Assembly: GCF_030272615.1 (NCBI RefSeq)
Contig: NC_081407.1
Location: 264,106,574-264,170,573, forward strand
Direction: 5' to 3'
DNA from: Cryptomeria japonica
Lineage: Eukaryota; Streptophyta; Pinopsida; Cupressales; Cupressaceae
DNA: 64,000 nucleotides
Position numbers and translations under genes: made by a program. Numbering within the stretch: position 1 is the stretch's first letter; each line of letters opens with the position of its first letter. This document shows positions 21,545 through 32,630 of the stretch, one piece after another. The notes beneath the pieces were generated by a model, which was given only the letters and a program-made list of their open reading frames with translations, was not told where the DNA came from and made no database searches.

Positions 21545-22627
21545 GGATGGGGTCAATAGGAATTCAAATGGCAAGTTGATCCTAGCCTATGCAGTTAATC
21601 AAAGCATTCAAACTTCCAATTTTGTAGAAATGGCAGCAACATTTTAAGGGATCTCAATTGCTAAGGAAAGAGGTTATCAAATTATTATTATAGAGGGTGA
21701 ATCTAACAATGTCATCATGATGATTCAAGATAAAGATATGCCAAGCTATAATATGACAGTCCTGATCACAAAATCTAAACATCATCTTTTTAATTTTTAT
21801 ATTGTCCATACCAGTGATAATTACAAATATCCCAATATGGCCATTTGTCGTCCGTTTCCTAGAACTAGTTTTCACAACCCTTTCCCAGTCACTGTTACTA
21901 GTTTTCTTGGGAACAAACTAAATATGGTGAGTGATCTCATTCAAATGGAGACAGATAATTATGGAAAATTCAAGAAAAATGGTAATATTTGGGCTTAGGT
22001 TGTAAAAGGTAGACTTGTGTCCTATGTCAAGGGTATGAAGGGTTTTGACCCTTCTCTCTCAAAATATTTTGTCCAATCCTAGGATGAGGGAAAAGTTAGT
22101 ATTGGGGGTGTAGTCTATTGTTGTTGCTACTAGTCTCATTGTGGAACATGTAATCATCTTCCTCAAAAAACTGGAGGGACACTACAAAGTTAAATTCAAG
22201 AGGTTCCTCAAGTCAAGTGAAAAACTTGCTCGCCTACAAAAATGGTTTTCATAGAGAGGATCTTCTTAGAACTTGGAAGGAGGCCGCACTACTCCTTATG
22301 AAGTACATTACCTTGGATGGCGGATTCAAATGCTTCCAAACCTGGTTATTCCCTATGCTAAATCATCTCAGGTACGATGTGAAAGTAAACTTTCTCTATT
22401 GGATTTTTTTATCCATCTCCCAATCTGTTATTGTGGCTAAATTCAAGAATTTTCTCCCCATACATCAGGAATTAATCCTGAGAATTTATAATTGACCCCT
22501 ACTAGTGGGCCCTTCATTAACCCCTATGACCCCCTCCTTAAATCCACCTTGGTCATGGAGCTTTCTAGAATCCATGTTTGGAAGTGCGAACCAAGTATAA
22601 TGACTACACATAAGCCTAAAGGTTTGC
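21545..22627 (+). pseudogene. Retroelement ORF remnants (RNase H-like piece and alpha-helical ORF), left half
   Basis: At about 21550-21790 a frame with one stop reads NFVEMAATF, ISIAKERGYQIIIIEGESNN, resembling the RNase H type common in plant non-LTR elements. From about 21900 a second region reads MVSDLIQMETDNYGKF, KGFDPSLSKYFVQSWDEG and then LLLMKYITLDGGF...NHLRYDVKVNF (ORF 22217-22495), with frameshifts. It stops at 22627, where a complete LTR element is inserted, and similar retroelement-like coding resumes at 27551. The family of the second part is not recognised with certainty. Confidence 0.5.
22623..22627. other. Target site duplication, left copy (tttgc)
   Basis: TTTGC precedes the LTR at 22628 and TTTAC follows the LTR at 27550; the single G/A difference fits later decay. 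Confidence 0.7.
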
Positions 22628-24305
22628 TGATGCAGAGCATCATGGACCCTCCCACAATTACATTGCAACTTATCATTCTTTCTTCTTCAAAAACTCAACT
22701 CTTCTTGTTTCACCTTCCTTCACCAGGCTTCACCAAGATGCCCAAATAGAACTCTCAACCTCACCAACTTGTTCTAAAACTTCCTATGGTCTCAACATAC
22801 CATATTCAACTTTACCCAATAGGCTTCACTCACCCTATCAACTGGTTCTCTCTCAAACCCTTACCGGGGTCCCTAAATAGGCCAATTCCCTAGTAGCCCT
22901 GTTCAGCGGGTATTCTGACATTTACTCAAAATAGTTTGAAAACACTTGACAAATAAATTTAATATCTGGACACCCTTTCGGAAGTTACCTAACATATGTG
23001 AAAATAAACTATGGTTCTTCTGGACAAAATACTCAGACCAACACCCTGCTACACACCAACTAGGCCCAATTAGCCCTTTTTTCCAAAGAAAGTACCAACA
23101 AACGGTACGAACACAACACCAAACCAAAAAAAAGTCTTGAAAAATGTTCTAAAACAATATATTTTCCAGGTTTCAAGACAATACACAATCATTTTATAGG
23201 TTAGATACTAAACCCCCCTTTTTAGGCCTAAAACACTAGGGCCTCCTTGTTCAAACCTCAAAAATCACTTCCAGATCTTGAAACTTGGTATTAACCATTA
23301 ATTTACCATCCGTTAACACTTTTTCACATAAAAACACTACCTCTTTAAGGTAGATATTTTGCTGTTATACTCATGCCTCCATTTTCATGCTTTTCCTCAC
23401 TCAATCTCTTACCCTAGGGTATCAACACTTCATCTCCACATTATTCCCTGCACGTGTAAGGTTAGAGATAAATATTATACAATATTCCTGACCCATTCCA
23501 CAAGAAACAACAACCACATAAAGTGGAACGGGTCACATTTGCATTGTGACTCTCAAAACTTCCCAAAAACAATCACCTACAGCAGATTTTAGGACAACAA
23601 ATAGAAGTGTATCAGATTTGAATGTAAAACCTTAAATAACAGTATCAAATGATATTAAAAACTCTCCTTACATTGACAAATCCATTTCCAATCAAAAATG
23701 AAGCAAAGAAGAAGAGTTTCAGACCAATAAAGTGCAGATTTTCGACCAAAATTGCAAGGAAAACTTTGTATTTTTATTGCCAAATCACAAATTCTTACAA
23801 TGTCAAGTAAATCCAACCCTCTACCTCTTCATTTTGGATCATAAAAAACATATTTAAACCTCTTCCCTTCATGGAAACTGAAAACCAAGTCTTAACCACC
23901 CATACAACCACTTTTGGGTGTTTACAACTTTAATTTATTGTCAAATTGACACTTTTAGTTGTCAATTGACAAGTTTTTAATCTTTTTGCATCTTGACACT
24001 TTCTAATCAACTTTATTACATTAATATGGTCACAAAAGACCTTATGGAACTTAAAATGCTCATTAAAAACCTATTCTACCTATTGAACCCCATTACATTA
24101 CTCATTTTGACGTTATTTGCCCAACATGACAATTTTGACAACTTATTACAAAATGACTCCTTACATGAGTTTGATGACTCCAAATGGCATTATTATCCAT
24201 GTTTAAAATATCAAATGGTCATTTTAACCTCATAGACTTAATAATCTCATAAATCTTCATTATGGCCTCATGGTGGCCAATCTTGTCTTGGGTGCTCCTG
24301 CACCA
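22628..24305 (-). repeat. 3' LTR of the protease-only element
   Basis: Minus-strand ends TGGTGCAGGAGC... and ...CTGCATCA. It matches 25872-27550 nearly base for base over long stretches. Short ORFs in the two LTRs (e.g. 23993-24235 and 27271-27480) are duplicated copies of non-coding LTR sequence. Confidence 0.9.
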
Positions 24306-25332
24306 TACTCCTCGCCTCAAAAATTTCCAAGTCTCTTGGAAATGGTGTACCTGCAAAAACAAACAAACATAAAACTTGCACCATATTTCCCTTTTAGTGA
24401 TCTCATCTTCACATTGGGTTTGTATTTGTCATTCTCTTGACTTCCCATCCATGCTTTATCTCTTGTACCCCTCATTGCTGCTTTTTCCTCTTGAATCTTA
24501 TCCTCCATGCCATAATTAGGTTGTTCCCATATGTTCTCTATCTGACCTGCATCTTCACATATGCCAAAACATTTGATACTCTGACTCTTCCATTTCATCT
24601 TCACTCTTGGTTTCCTATTCATTAGAAAAATCAACAAAATCAAGAAGCAATAGCATGCCCCTTCCACCATCTGACTTCTACCAACATCCATCATCTTCAC
24701 CATGTTTGGAATCTCTGTCACAACAACATACATCTACAAAACAATCAGACTTACCACCCAAAGACAACTCATATTCTTATCATCAACATATTTCATCTCC
24801 ATGCTAGGAGAACTCGCACTTTCTCTAGCCTTCTCATGGCCCATCATCATCTTATCAACTAACTCAACTTCCTTTACCAACTCATTCCTCATCTCATGCC
24901 ATTCCTCTTGGCATACCAACTCTCTATCCAACTTCAAGGCTACATCATTAGCCTCACAATTCACTATCATAGGGGTACTTTGTTGTACTATACCCTTTAC
25001 TCCATCCAAAGGACATTCCATTGTCCCAATCAAAATCACTTTTGCATACTCAAGCCCTTCAAGACTTGAACCCTTGTTGTCATCACCAGCATCTCTGTCA
25101 TCTACCTCTGTCTCAACTCTTTGAACCTCTTTTCCATTAGGTTCATCTTCCTCTTCACAAGCTAATTGCTACTCTTTCTCAAGGATTGCTTCCTTGTTCT
25201 CCTTCACCTCATACCTGCTCTTTGCATCTTCTTCCTGTAACTTAGACTCTACCTTGTCTTCTTCAAGCCTAGAAGTGGCTTCTATATCTATCTTTCTTCA
25301 TCCTTATGTTCCTCATGCCTTAGGAACTCTCT
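24306..25332 (-). other. 3' part of the protease-only element body
   Basis: Minus-strand ORFs at 25039-24734 and 24733-24317 have no recognised domain. The last one includes a hydrophobic stretch (CYCFLILLIFLMNR) followed by basic residues. A purine-rich tract ends at about 24306 next to the LTR. Confidence 0.5.
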
Positions 25333-25797
25333 TCATGCAATCAACATTATCCTTGACATTCCCCATGCTACCTTGTCATCCTGGAATGATGTCATCACAA
25401 ACTTTTTCCCATTCTTGTTAATAACATATGCATTTTCTCTACCATCATGTAGGGTTTTAACAACAAATTTCCATACTCTACCCAAGATCATATGACAATC
25501 ACTCAAAGGCATAATATCACGTAGAATAGTATCATAATATGAACCAATGTTGAAAGAAACATATGCTTGCTCTTTAACATCAACCCATTGATCATTGCTT
25601 ACCCCATATGCTTTATAAGGTGACTCAAGAGGTGTCCTTGGCAAGTTCAACTTCTCAACCATCTCTAATGAGACTAGATTTTCAAAAGAACCACTACTAA
25701 CAACAAACATGCATACCTTACCCCTACATTTGCATTGTGTCCGGAATATAGAGTGCCCCTGGGCATACCTTGCCCATATTTCTTCATCTTCTTCCAT
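25333..25797 (-). pseudogene. Retropepsin-like domain of a Ty3/gypsy element
   Basis: A 154-residue ORF beginning about 60 bases after the primer site. It reads KCRGKVCMFVVSSGSFENLV, EMVEKLNLPRTPLESPYKAY and DCHMILGRVWKF, the order of a plant Ty3/gypsy protease (flap and ILGRxW motif present). The catalytic motif expected as D-S/T/G-G is SSG, so the enzyme should be inactive. There is no gag ahead of it and no RT after it. ATG 25797 is the first in frame; it might begin within a former longer polyprotein. Confidence 0.7.
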
Positions 25798-25856
25798 GAT
25801 GGTTTCCTCTTTTATTTCTCAATCTTCAATCTGCAATCTGCAAGGACCTACTGCTT

Positions 25857-25868
25857 GCTTTGATACCA
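25857..25868 (-). other. Primer binding site
   Basis: TGGTATCAAAGC on the minus strand, 3 bases from the LTR at 25872; an initiator-Met type site. Confidence 0.8.
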
Positions 25869-25871
25869 CTA

Positions 25872-27550
25872 TGATTCAGAGCATCATGGACCCTCCCACA
25901 ATAACATTGCAACTTATCATTCTTTCTTCTTCAAAAACTCAACTCTTCTTGTTTCAGCTTCCTTCACTAGGCTTCACCAAGATGCCCAAATAGAACTCTC
26001 AACCTCACCAACTTGTTCTAAAACTTCATAAGGTCTCAAAATAGCCTATTACACTTTACCCAATAGGATTCACTCACCCTATCAACTGGTTCTCTCTCAA
26101 ACCCTTACCCGAGTCCCTAAATAGGCCAATTCCCTAGTAGCCCTGTTCAACAAGTATTATGACATTTACTCAAAATAATTTGAAAACACTTGACAAATAA
26201 ATTTAATATCTAGATACCCTTTTTGAAGTTACCTAACATATGTGAAAATAAACTATGGTTCTTTTGGACGAAATACTCGGACCAGCACCCTGCTACACAC
26301 CAACTAGGCCCAATTAGCCCTCTTTTCCAAAGAAAGTACCAACAAACGGTACGAACACAACACAAAACCCAAAAAAAGTCTTGAAAAATGTTCCAAAACC
26401 ATATATTTTCTATGTTTCAAGACAATACACAATCATTTTATACGTTATATACTAAACCCCCCTTTTTAGGCCTAAAACACTAGGGCCTCCTTGTTCAAAC
26501 CCCAAAACTCACTTCCAGATCTTGAAACTTAGTATTCACCATTAATTTACCATCCCCTAACATTTTTTCACATAAAAAAACTACCTCTTTAAGGTATATC
26601 TTTTTCTACTATACTCATGCCTCCATTTTCATGCTTTTCCTCACTCAATCTCTTACCCTAGGGTATCAACACTTCATCTCCATATTATTTCCTGCACATG
26701 TAAGGTTAGAGATAAATATTATACATTATTCCTGACCCATTCCACAAGAAACAACAACCACATAAAGTGGAATAGGTCACATTTGCATTGTGACTCTCAA
26801 AACTTCCCATAAACAATCACCTAGAGCAAATTTTAGGACAGCAAATAGAAGTGTATCAGATTTGAATGTAAAACCTTCAATAATAGTATCAAATGATATT
26901 AAAAACACTCCTTTACATTTCCAAATCCATTTTCAATCAAAATTGAAGCAAAGAAGAAGAGTTTCAGACCAATAAAGTGCAAATTTTAAACCAAAATTGC
27001 AAGGAAAACCTTGTATTTTTATTGCCAAACCACAAATTCTTACAATGCCAAGTAAATCCAACCCTCTACCTCTTCATTTTGGATCATAAAAAACATATCT
27101 AAACCTCTTCCCTTAATGGAAACTGAAAACCAACTCTTAACCACCCATACAACCACTTTTGGGTGTTTACAACTTTAATTTATTGTCAAATTGACACTTT
27201 TAGTTGTCAATTGACAAGTTTTTAATCTTTTTGCATCTTGAAACTTTCTAATAAACTTTATTAAATTAATATGGTCACACAAGACCTTATGAAACTTAAA
27301 ATGCTCATTAAAAACCTATTCTACCCATTGAACCCCATTACATTACTCATTTTGACATTATTTGCCCAACATGACAATTTTGACAACTTATTACAAAATG
27401 ACTCCTTACATGAGTTTGATGACTCCAAATGGCATTATTATCCATGTTTAAAATACCAAATGGTCATTTTAACCTCATAGACTTAATTATCTCATAAATA
27501 TTCATTATGGCCTCATGGTGGCCAATCTTGTCTTGTGTGCTCTTGCACCA
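25872..27550 (-). repeat. 5' LTR of the protease-only element
   Basis: Direct repeat of 22628-24305. It starts (plus strand) TGATTCAGAGCATCATGG and ends CTCTTGCACCA. Confidence 0.9.
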
Positions 27551-28420
27551 TTTACCTACCCATTTTATTCCCAATCGCTCTATTAAAATGAATGCCCTGC
27601 CTCTCCTCCTAAAGAAATTATCATCAAAGAACTAATTTTGGAAGAATCTGCTTCTGAGAACTTAGCTTGTTCTTGGTCCACAGACTTTGAGTAGAACCCG
27701 AGAAACCCCAATGTCAATTTTACTACCCCTTCTTCAGCCTCTTTGGGTTCCCCTCATCCCCCCCTATTGATTACCCCCAGAAATTGTATTTACCATATAT
27801 TAAAATGAAGTTTAATGAGCTTTGTGGTGCCTATAATAGGTGAAATTCCATCATTCACTGGCTTCTCAACCAATTTAATTTTGCTAAGAAAAAAAAACAC
27901 AAGCTGGAGGCATTGGTATCTAGGCTAATGCTAGAGCTTCCAATTAGGCAATGGAAGATAAAGATGAAAGGGTTTGGTTGGCAGCTAATGATCTAGCAGA
28001 GAGGCTTGAGATATGGTATAATCTAGAAGAGCAAATTAAGGCTCTTAGTGACAAGGTGGACAAGAGCGAGAATACAAAGTATTATCATGGAGCTTTAGGG
28101 CAAACAGGAGACCTTAAAGAGGAAACTGGATGAGATGGTGGCTCTTAACAACAAATTGGCGAGAAAAAAATTGGCCTCTTTACAAGCTATCTAGGAAGAG
28201 ATTGGTAGGAGACATGCAAAGAGGAAGCACTACCTGGATACGACCTTTGTTAATGCTTCATAACCAACCACTTCCATGGTCAAGGCTACTCTAGAGTCCC
28301 TTGCTATCTCACCAAGTGAAGAACCAAACAAAAGATTATCTTTTTCTGAGAAACTGAAACTGTTTTACTAGGACTAGCAAGCTAAAAAAAACACCACCAG
28401 GTAGAAAATATATTTGTGTC
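27551..28420 (+). pseudogene. Retroelement ORF remnant, right half (coiled-coil tail)
   Basis: Directly right of the LTR element. Frames with several stops read a Ser/Pro-rich linker, then KKHKLEALVSRLMLELP, and from 27951 a coiled coil (DERVWLAANDLAERLEIWYN, EEQIKALSDKVDKS), continuing with indels to about 28370. Together with 21900-22627 this resembles the plan helical domain, linker, coiled coil seen in the second ORFs at 48-51 kb and 61-64 kb, but direct sequence similarity is not evident by eye. Confidence 0.45.
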
Positions 28421-29551
28421 ATTTGTTGGAGGTGCTCAATTTTTTGGTGTCCTTCAGTTTCTAGTTTCTGATTTAGTTTATTTTGTTTGTTTGTTCTAGT
28501 TGTTGGCTGGTTCTAGTTCTTTATTGTCATTTGTTCTAGCTGTTGGGAGCTCTAATTCCTCATGAGACCCCTGATCTTAGCTTAACAAGTGTTATGCAAA
28601 GGTTTAGGTCTATCCCATTGTATCTAATCAAAATAGTTAGGAAAAAGAATAAAGAAATAGAGTGGCTCAAATATACACTTAATAAAAACCCAACCTGAAA
28701 ATCATTGAACTCTTTATAGCATTAATAGTCATAATACAATTTCAAGATTAAAACATTAATATGGAGATTGACACTCTAATCCTATAAAAAAAGTCAACAT
28801 AATTTTCTAATAATATCACCTATGCACCTTATCTCAATCTCTTAATATATACATTCATAAGTACCAAAAAAATGCTTAAATGGCCCATAGGTCTAAGTAA
28901 GATTCCAAAAATATCATTATAAGATTTCTCAAGTCCCAAATAAGATTCCAAGTAAGATTCCAAAAATGATTAAATGGCTCATAGATCCAAGATTCCAAAA
29001 ATATCATGATAAGATTTCTGTCGTCCCAAAAAAATAATAAATAATTAAAAGACCCCTTGATCAAAGTATCAAATTTTTCTTTTGAACTCATTATTTCTAT
29101 TAAAAGATGCTTCAAGAATTTTATATTCTCACCTTGTTATTTTATTTTCCCACCTTTAAGTTAAAAATGATAATAAAACAAAAATGCTTTTGAGCCGGGC
29201 CATACCTTGCGTGTGAATGAATTGAAGTTTGCAGTATACGAACCCTAGAAGGTGATGATCCACGTTTTAGCTTTTTAATATATATATATTCTTTTCTTCA
29301 AAATTCAACATGGAGATCAATAAATCAGTTAACAAATGAACAGCAGCGAAATTTTCGATTAAACGTGATAAATCAGTCGTCAAATTAAATGTGTAGCGAT
29401 TAAACATGATAAATCTCCACGTTATCAAATGAACAGTAGCGATTAAACATGATAAATGAGTAATCAAATTAAACGTGCATTATCTGCGTGAAGTGTGAAG
29501 CATTCCTCTCATTGTATATCCGAGAGATTCGGACCCATAATCTCAGTTTTT
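28421..29551. other. Upstream flank of the methyltransferase gene, repeat-rich, no gene
   Basis: T-rich remnant to about 28620, then AT-rich DNA. A duplicated block of about 95 bp lies at 28879-29038 (AAGATTCCAAAAATATCAT...ATAAGATTTCT twice). Direct repeats with CGATTAAACATGATAAAT lie at 29355-29480. No coding support. Confidence 0.55.
29355..29480. repeat. Upstream direct repeats (GATTAAACATGATAAAT)
   Basis: Three copies of (G)CGATTAAAC(G/A)TGATAAAT at about 29357, 29396 and 29432, interleaved with two copies of AAATGAACAG(C/T)AGCGA. They lie 100-200 bases upstream of the TATA box. Confidence 0.75.
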
Positions 29552-29552
29552 C

Positions 29553-29670
29553 TCTATAAAAGGAAGTAAACTACAGTTAGAGAGTCATTCAGATCTATAC
29601 AAGGAAGTACATTGTTAGAGAGTTATTCAGATCTATAAAAGAAACTAAGTTTGTGAGTGAATCATTCCAT
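29553..29670 (+). promoter_or_regulatory. Triplicated TATA-containing promoter unit
   Basis: Three tandem units start at 29553, 29594 and 29632 (TCTATAAAAGGAAGTA, TCTATACAAGGAAGTA, TCTATAAAAGAAACTA), two of them ending in TTCAGA. The first TATAAAAG (29555-29562) lies 139 bases before the ATG at 29694; the third (29633-29640) only about 60 bases before it. Any of them could be the working TATA box; distance favours the first. Confidence 0.65.
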
Positions 29671-29693
29671 TCTCTTCAACTCACACTTGGAAA

Positions 29694-31505
29694 ATGGAAG
29701 CCCATCTCCACCTTTATGAGATGATGCTTTCTGCTGCAAAGCCCATGGCTCTCAAAGCTGTTGTCTTGCTTAACATCCCACAGATTATAGCCACACATGG
29801 TACACAAAATCCTCTCTCTGTTGATGACATTGCTCAACATATTTCTGCCTCTACAAAAGATAAGATTCCCCACAAGGAATACTTGTTTAGGATTCTGAGA
29901 TTGCTGGCTTCTTGTGGGGTCTTCACCGAAGATGTAGATGAGCAAACCAAGCAAAGGAAATATGGGTTGAACAATGTTTCCAAACTGCTAGTGAAGGAAG
30001 GATATAGGGATTCCTGTGTGCCATTTCTGATGTTGCTGGCAGACAAAGCTTATGTGGATCCACAACACCATTTTCATGATGCTGTGTTGGAAGGGTGTCA
30101 TCCCTTTATCAAAGTCCATGGCATGAATCCCTGGGAATATGTGGGTACAAATGCTGAAGCCAACAAGCTTTTTAATGAGGGGATGGCCTGCCATACAAAA
30201 GATGTCATGGCTTCTGTGGTGAAGATGTATGATGGGTTCAGGAGTGTGAGGACTGTGGTGGATCTAGCTGGAGGAGTAGGGTCTGGGTTGTCTGTTATTG
30301 TTTCTCAGCATCCACACATACAGGGCATTAACTTCGACTTGCCCCATGTCATTGCTACTGCACCTGCCATATCAGGTGAACAATCTCATCTCAATTTTGG
30401 GGTCAGGTATAAACCCTATGTTTTTAGGCTTTGAGTTGTTTAGATGGTTCATTTGAAAATGTACTAGCTTCTTCAATAGAAACAATCTATTAGTATAATA
30501 TCAGATGAATAATGTAAACAAATCAAAACTTAAAATGTGTTGTTTAAACTCAACCTCATTTTTAGAATGGAAAAATAACTAGTTCTATCTTATTTGAAGA
30601 TTTATAATAGTATTGATTGGTGCATTCATACTTATAAGAATATATATGCTGAAATATTTATTTGGAAGGAAAGTTTTTTAATGTTTTTTTTTACAATTTA
30701 AGTTATGTAAGAAGGAAATTTTTTCCTGTGATCCAATCCTATTAAAGAGACAATGTATATCATGTTTTAAAATAAATAAATAAATATCATTCACGATAGA
30801 GGCCTATATTTGAAAGATTAAGTTCAAATTTTATTTAATAAGTATTTTAATATAGTAAAAATATTTGTTTTATATAATATTATTATATAAATAATTTGAT
30901 AAGTATGAAAATTTTCATTTTTTTCATAAATTTATGACTTTTATTCATTATTTCTTAATTATAGGAGTGGAGCATGTTGGTGGAAACATGTTTGACAAAA
31001 TTCCTTGTGGAGATATAATTTTCATGAAGGTAAAAGCTTTTTCTTAAGAAACAACATACATTAGTCTCATATGACTTCTTATCTTTCTTTGTTACATTAC
31101 ACTATGTTTGTTTAGAGGTTCATATTATAATTATCGCATCCTTTTATGATTTATCTTTCTTTGGTACATCAATATACATTCTATGAAAGGTTTTTATTAT
31201 ATTTATTGCAGTGGATTTTACATGATTGGGATGATGAGAAGTGTATAGAAATTTTGAAGAAGCTCTATGAAGCAACACCAGAATATGGGAAGGTCCTAAT
31301 TGTTGAAGCACTACTTGATGGTTCAGAAGGAAGCATAAATCGGCTAGGATTATTGTTTGACATACATATGACAATCTATACTATGGGTGGAAAAGAGAGA
31401 AGTGAGGAAGAATTTAGCCAATTATTTTTCAAAGCAGGATTCAAGAGCTACAATATCATGAAACTACCTTTTCTCCAAGTACTTATAGAAGTATCTAAGT
31501 CATAA
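29694..31505 (+). CDS. Caffeic-acid-O-methyltransferase-like gene, three exons
   Basis: Exons 29694-30375, 30965-31029 and 31212-31505 give 346 residues. Donors TCAG|GTGAAC and GAAG|GTAAAA and acceptors TATAG|GA and TTGCAG|TG join in frame. This is a class II plant SAM-dependent O-methyltransferase (COMT family), transferring methyl from SAM to hydroxyls of phenolics. N-terminal dimerisation domain residues 1-120; SAM motif VVDLAGGVGSG at 188-198 (usual LVDVGGGTG, one Gly replaced by Ala); NFDLPHVI at 213-220; catalytic His253 in WILHDWDDEKC and supporting Glu281 and Glu311 (GGKER), matching His269, Glu297 and Glu329 of alfalfa COMT. Its length is slightly short for the family (about 350-370). 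No stop or frameshift, so it may be functional. Substrate cannot be told; lignin, lignan or other phenylpropanoid methylation are possible. Confidence 0.93.
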
Positions 31506-32560
31506 AGCATACCTAAGATATCAAAATGTTAAGTTTTCCTTTAAATAATTCAATAAGTATCTTTATCTTAAGACATACTTTTATCTAACAATTTCATGTA
31601 ACTATTCTAAAATGTCATTTTCTTTTGTAATGAACTGTTAAATTGCAAAGAAAATGATTTTAAGTTGTAAGAATATATTGATAATATATATGAATAAGGA
31701 CATGATGTTTATGAGATGTATTAGATTGAATTTTAGCTTGTCTAATATTATTTTTTATATATGTAATGATGAAAATTGTAAAGCCATTATGTGATTAATG
31801 ACTTGTGTATAAGTAGTATATTTTCAATAAAAAAATTAAAAAATTATATAAGCCTTGAATGGGTTTGATTATGTACATGTCGAGAACCTTTAAATTTCTT
31901 GTTTTCCATCTTAGACTAGAATCATGATGCAAAATTGACTTTATTAATGACTAATATATTACTATTATATTTTTCCATAAAATTTAAAAAAACTATATAA
32001 ACCTTGAATGGTTCTAATTTTTTACATTACTAGAACCTTCAAATTTCTTGTTTTCCACCTTCAATCAAAATCATGATGCTAAATCGGCCCTACGCATTAA
32101 CATCAGATTTAAAAATTAAGCTAGTTATTTTCATTTCTCACCCTCTCTCTTAAGTCAAACACACAATGTAAAGTTGACTTTTGTGCTTTTAAATTTTAAT
32201 TTTAAAAATTGTATTCATTCCCTCCTCTTTCTATTGGTTTTTTCCCATTGACTTAATTCAAAATTTGTATTCATAAAATTAGAGTTCATTCCCTCTGCTT
32301 TCTAATAATCATTTTCTACTTCATTAAATATAAATTATATTCTAAAATATTGTTCGCTACTTAACTATTTCAACTTTGCAAAATTTGCTAAGTTGAAGTT
32401 GATGAGGTTATTCATGAACCTTGCATCTTACCCTTAGGAACTAGCATTTAGTCTTAAAATGGAAACATGTCAATAATCAAGATTTGTTGTTAGTCTTTAT
32501 CATAAAGTTTTTTACAAATTCCTCAATGGTTCCCACCAATCTTCTTTTTTAAATAATTTA
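31506..32560. other. 3' flank of the methyltransferase gene
   Basis: AT-rich and non-coding. A poly(A)-signal-like AATAAA lies at 31826-31831. An imperfect tandem duplication of about 149 bp follows: 31829-31937 and 31978-32086 share TATATAA(G/A)CCTTGAATGG, AATTTCTTGTTTTCCA and AATCATGATGC. Confidence 0.6.
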
Positions 32561-32630
32561 ACTAAATATCTTCCATTAAAATAGCAAAATAAAACATAAA
32601 CATATTTTATTCACTTTGATAAAAAAATGT

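Larger units (their letters stand above)
22628..27550 (-). mobile_element. Complete LTR element with protease-like ORF only (non-autonomous)
   Basis: Two LTRs of almost equal length (22628-24305 and 25872-27550, about 1.68 kb) in direct orientation flank a 1.57 kb body. Minus orientation is given by the primer site (25857-25868) next to the right LTR and the purine-rich GAGGCGAGGAGTA next to the left LTR. The body holds one recognisable ORF, protease-like (25797-25333). No gag core, RT, RNase H or integrase is seen. The flanks TTTGC/TTTAC look like a target duplication, and the flanking DNA reads as one interrupted retroelement. Confidence 0.88.

Noticed and set aside
23993-24235. 80-residue ORF with a near copy at 27271-27480
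   Set aside because: The duplication is that of the two LTRs; no domain and no other coding signal.
29676-29954. Antisense ORFs over the methyltransferase exon
   Set aside because: Shadows of the plus-strand exon.
30376-30434. Reading the first methyltransferase exon on to the stop at 30434
   Set aside because: The donor at 30376 restores the conserved GVEHVGG junction in frame; the extra residues do not fit the family. A GT at 30407 gives the wrong phase.
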